Shown here one piece after another: positions 62,735 to 64,000 of a stretch of 64,000 nt of DNA (position 1 is its first letter; each line of letters opens with the position of its first letter). The notes beneath the pieces were generated by a model. It saw nothing but the letters and a program-made list of their open reading frames with translations, did no database searches and was not told the DNA's origin. Location: NCBI RefSeq assembly GCF_018595685.2, contig NZ_CP092334.1:1454001-1518000 (forward strand), in the 5' to 3' direction. The translations under genes and the position numbers were made by a program. Source of the stretch: Flavihumibacter rivuli (GTDB lineage: Bacteria; Bacteroidota; Bacteroidia; Chitinophagales; Chitinophagaceae).

Positions 62735-64000
62735 ATGTTTCTCAACTACCTCAAGATAGCGATCAGGAACCTTCAGCGACACAGGTCCCATGCCTTGCTC
62801 AACATTGCAGGTTTGGCCATTGCCCTCGCAGCCGGGATCATTATTTTCCTGGTCTTGCAGCATGAATTCAGCTATGATCGTTACCACAAGAATGCGGACA
62901 ATGTTTACCAGGTAGTGAAGAGAAGTTTCACCCCGGATGATGAAAGTTTTGAGGTAGCCATGCCCTTCCCGGTTAAAAAGGCCCTTGAGGCGGACTATCC
63001 GGATATCCTGTTCACGCAGGTATTTACCTCTTTCGGGTCACAGATAACAGTAATTGAAAAGAATAACACCATCGGTAAGAAGTTCCTGGAAGGCAATGGC
63101 ATCTATTTCTCAGAGTCCAGCCTGCCCAAGGTCTTTGATATGAATTTCCTCGCCGGTTCACCAGCCATCCTGGAAGAGCCGGGAAAAGCGGTGATCAGCC
63201 AGGAATGGGCAGAAAAATATTTCGGGACATGGAAAGAGGCATTGGGCAGGAAGCTCAAGTTGAATAATTCCATAGATGTGGAAATAGCAGCCGTCATTGC
63301 TAATCCACCCGTGAACAGTGACTTCCAGTTCAGGTTATTGCCTTCTTATAAGACCTTTGTCGCCAATAAGGATAATTACGGATTTACCGATGACCTTGAA
63401 AGTTGGGGAGCGTCAACAAGCAACCACCAGGTCTATGCCTTGTTCCCTGAAGGGAAAACAGAAGCAGTCATGAACAAAGCCCTGGCTGCGTTCAGCAAAA
63501 GGCATTATGAGCCGGAGGCTATCCATAAGAATGATTATTTCCTTCACCCGCTGAAAAATGTTCATTTTGACACCCGTTTCTCCAATAATGGTGATCACAT
63601 CAGCAGTAAGGCGTCCCTCTATACCCTTGCCTTTATCGGTATCCTTATCATCCTGATGGCTTGTATCAACTTCATTAACCTCTCCACCGCACTGGCTGTG
63701 AAGCGCAGCAAGGAAGTAGGGATCAGGAAGGTGATGGGCAGCAGCAGGGGACAACTGGTAGCCCAGGTCCTGATAGAAACCGGGCTCATCGTTGCAGGAG
63801 CGGCCATCCTGGCTATCCTCCTCGCCTGGATCAGCCTGCCCTACCTGAAATACATCACTGATATCCAAAACAACCTTTCCCTCTTCAACAAAGGAAGCAT
63901 TGCCTTTATCCTATTGATCATCATCGCCACTACCCTTCTTTCCGGGATGTATCCCGCAACAGTACTGGCAAGGTTCCAACCGGTTGAAGCCATTAAAAAC
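62735..64000 (+). CDS. Second MacB/FtsX-type permease (3' end beyond window)
   Basis: Open from the ATG at 62735 to the last base, 422 codons with no stop. It starts MFLNYLKIAIRNLQRHRSHA and LLNIAGLAIALAAGIIIFLV, and has the FtsX-type segment FINLSTALAVKRSKEVGIRK VMGSSRG-like near residue 315 and a later hydrophobic pair. It is homologous to the preceding permease but not a copy. The two probably form a heteromeric or paired exporter with the ATPase at 59522. The C-terminal half is outside this window. Confidence 0.93.
   Translation, partial: MFLNYLKIAIRNLQRHRSHALLNIAGLAIALAAGIIIFLVLQHEFSYDRYHKNADNVYQVVKRSFTPDDESFEVAMPFPVKKALEADYPDILFTQVFTSFGSQITVIEKNNTIGKKFLEGNGIYFSESSLPKVFDMNFLAGSPAILEEPGKAVISQEWAEKYFGTWKEALGRKLKLNNSIDVEIAAVIANPPVNSDFQFRLLPSYKTFVANKDNYGFTDDLESWGASTSNHQVYALFPEGKTEAVMNKALAAFSKRHYEPEAIHKNDYFLHPLKNVHFDTRFSNNGDHISSKASLYTLAFIGILIILMACINFINLSTALAVKRSKEVGIRKVMGSSRGQLVAQVLIETGLIVAGAAILAILLAWISLPYLKYITDIQNNLSLFNKGSIAFILLIIIATTLLSGMYPATVLARFQPVEAIKN

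Overview
The window reads as chromosomal DNA of a Bacteroidota, most likely of the Chitinophagaceae/Chitinophagales kind. Evidence: TonB-linked outer-membrane receptors with an N-terminal carboxypeptidase-D-like domain, a bacillithiol-type BshC, a DUF4295 gene behind rpmB-rpmG, an S8 peptidase of the Bacteroidota type, and promoters of the TTG-N17-23-TAnnTTTG type instead of -35/-10 boxes. Shine-Dalgarno sequences are mostly absent. The gene content is largely core and house-keeping. I see no prophage, insertion sequence, CRISPR array or conjugative module.

Layout. 1-3050: end of an RND efflux pump and its TolC-like channel. 3.1-9.8 kb: purE, bshC, a DadA-like oxidase, a sterol-desaturase-type membrane oxygenase and a GH140-like glycosidase. 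9.8-13.8 kb: AlkD-like repair protein, then a two-subunit molybdenum hydroxylase (IorAB type) facing a small cytochrome c across a perfect 44-bp palindrome. 13.9-20.8 kb: FAD/Fe-S D-2-hydroxyacid dehydrogenase, rimO, a small barrel protein, ftsY, and the rpmB-rpmG-DUF4295 operon. 21-25 kb: coupled ppk-ppx, then panB. 25.2-31.4 kb: ALDH7-type dehydrogenase, subtilase, DinB protein, C-terminal processing protease. 31.5-35.1 kb: tRNA-His, a DUF445 protein and a large outer-membrane barrel. 35.2-43.4 kb: a LysE exporter, an overlapping ATP-grasp/TANGO2-like/DinB operon, YceI, a YHS-DoxX pair, a Crp/Fnr regulator, an Fe-S protein, a cation/proton antiporter and a MarR regulator. 43.4-48.4 kb: a TonB receptor with two matching operators, then a papain-like hypothetical and a lipoprotein. 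48.4-49.07 kb: a non-coding array of hairpin repeats. 49-54.9 kb: GH13 and Tat-type GH1 glucosidases, an alpha/beta hydrolase, and a conserved Bacteroidota protein. 54.9-64 kb: an NtrY/NtrC-type two-component system between two related 82-nt palindromes, divergent from a MacA/MacB-like HlyD-ABC export operon whose last permease runs off the window.

How the parts may work together. The sigma-54 regulator probably controls the divergent exporter: the gap between them holds four copies of AACTGT/ACAGTT and a partial -24 element. The MarR protein probably controls the receptor next to it through twin 12-bp palindromes spaced by two helical turns. BshC implies bacillithiol; the two DinB-fold proteins belong to a superfamily that includes bacillithiol S-transferases, but this link is only an inference.

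The least explained pieces are the hairpin array (48442-49048), the pair of 82-nt palindromes, the ATP-grasp/TANGO2-like/DinB operon, and the papain-like protein with its overlapping lipoprotein gene.
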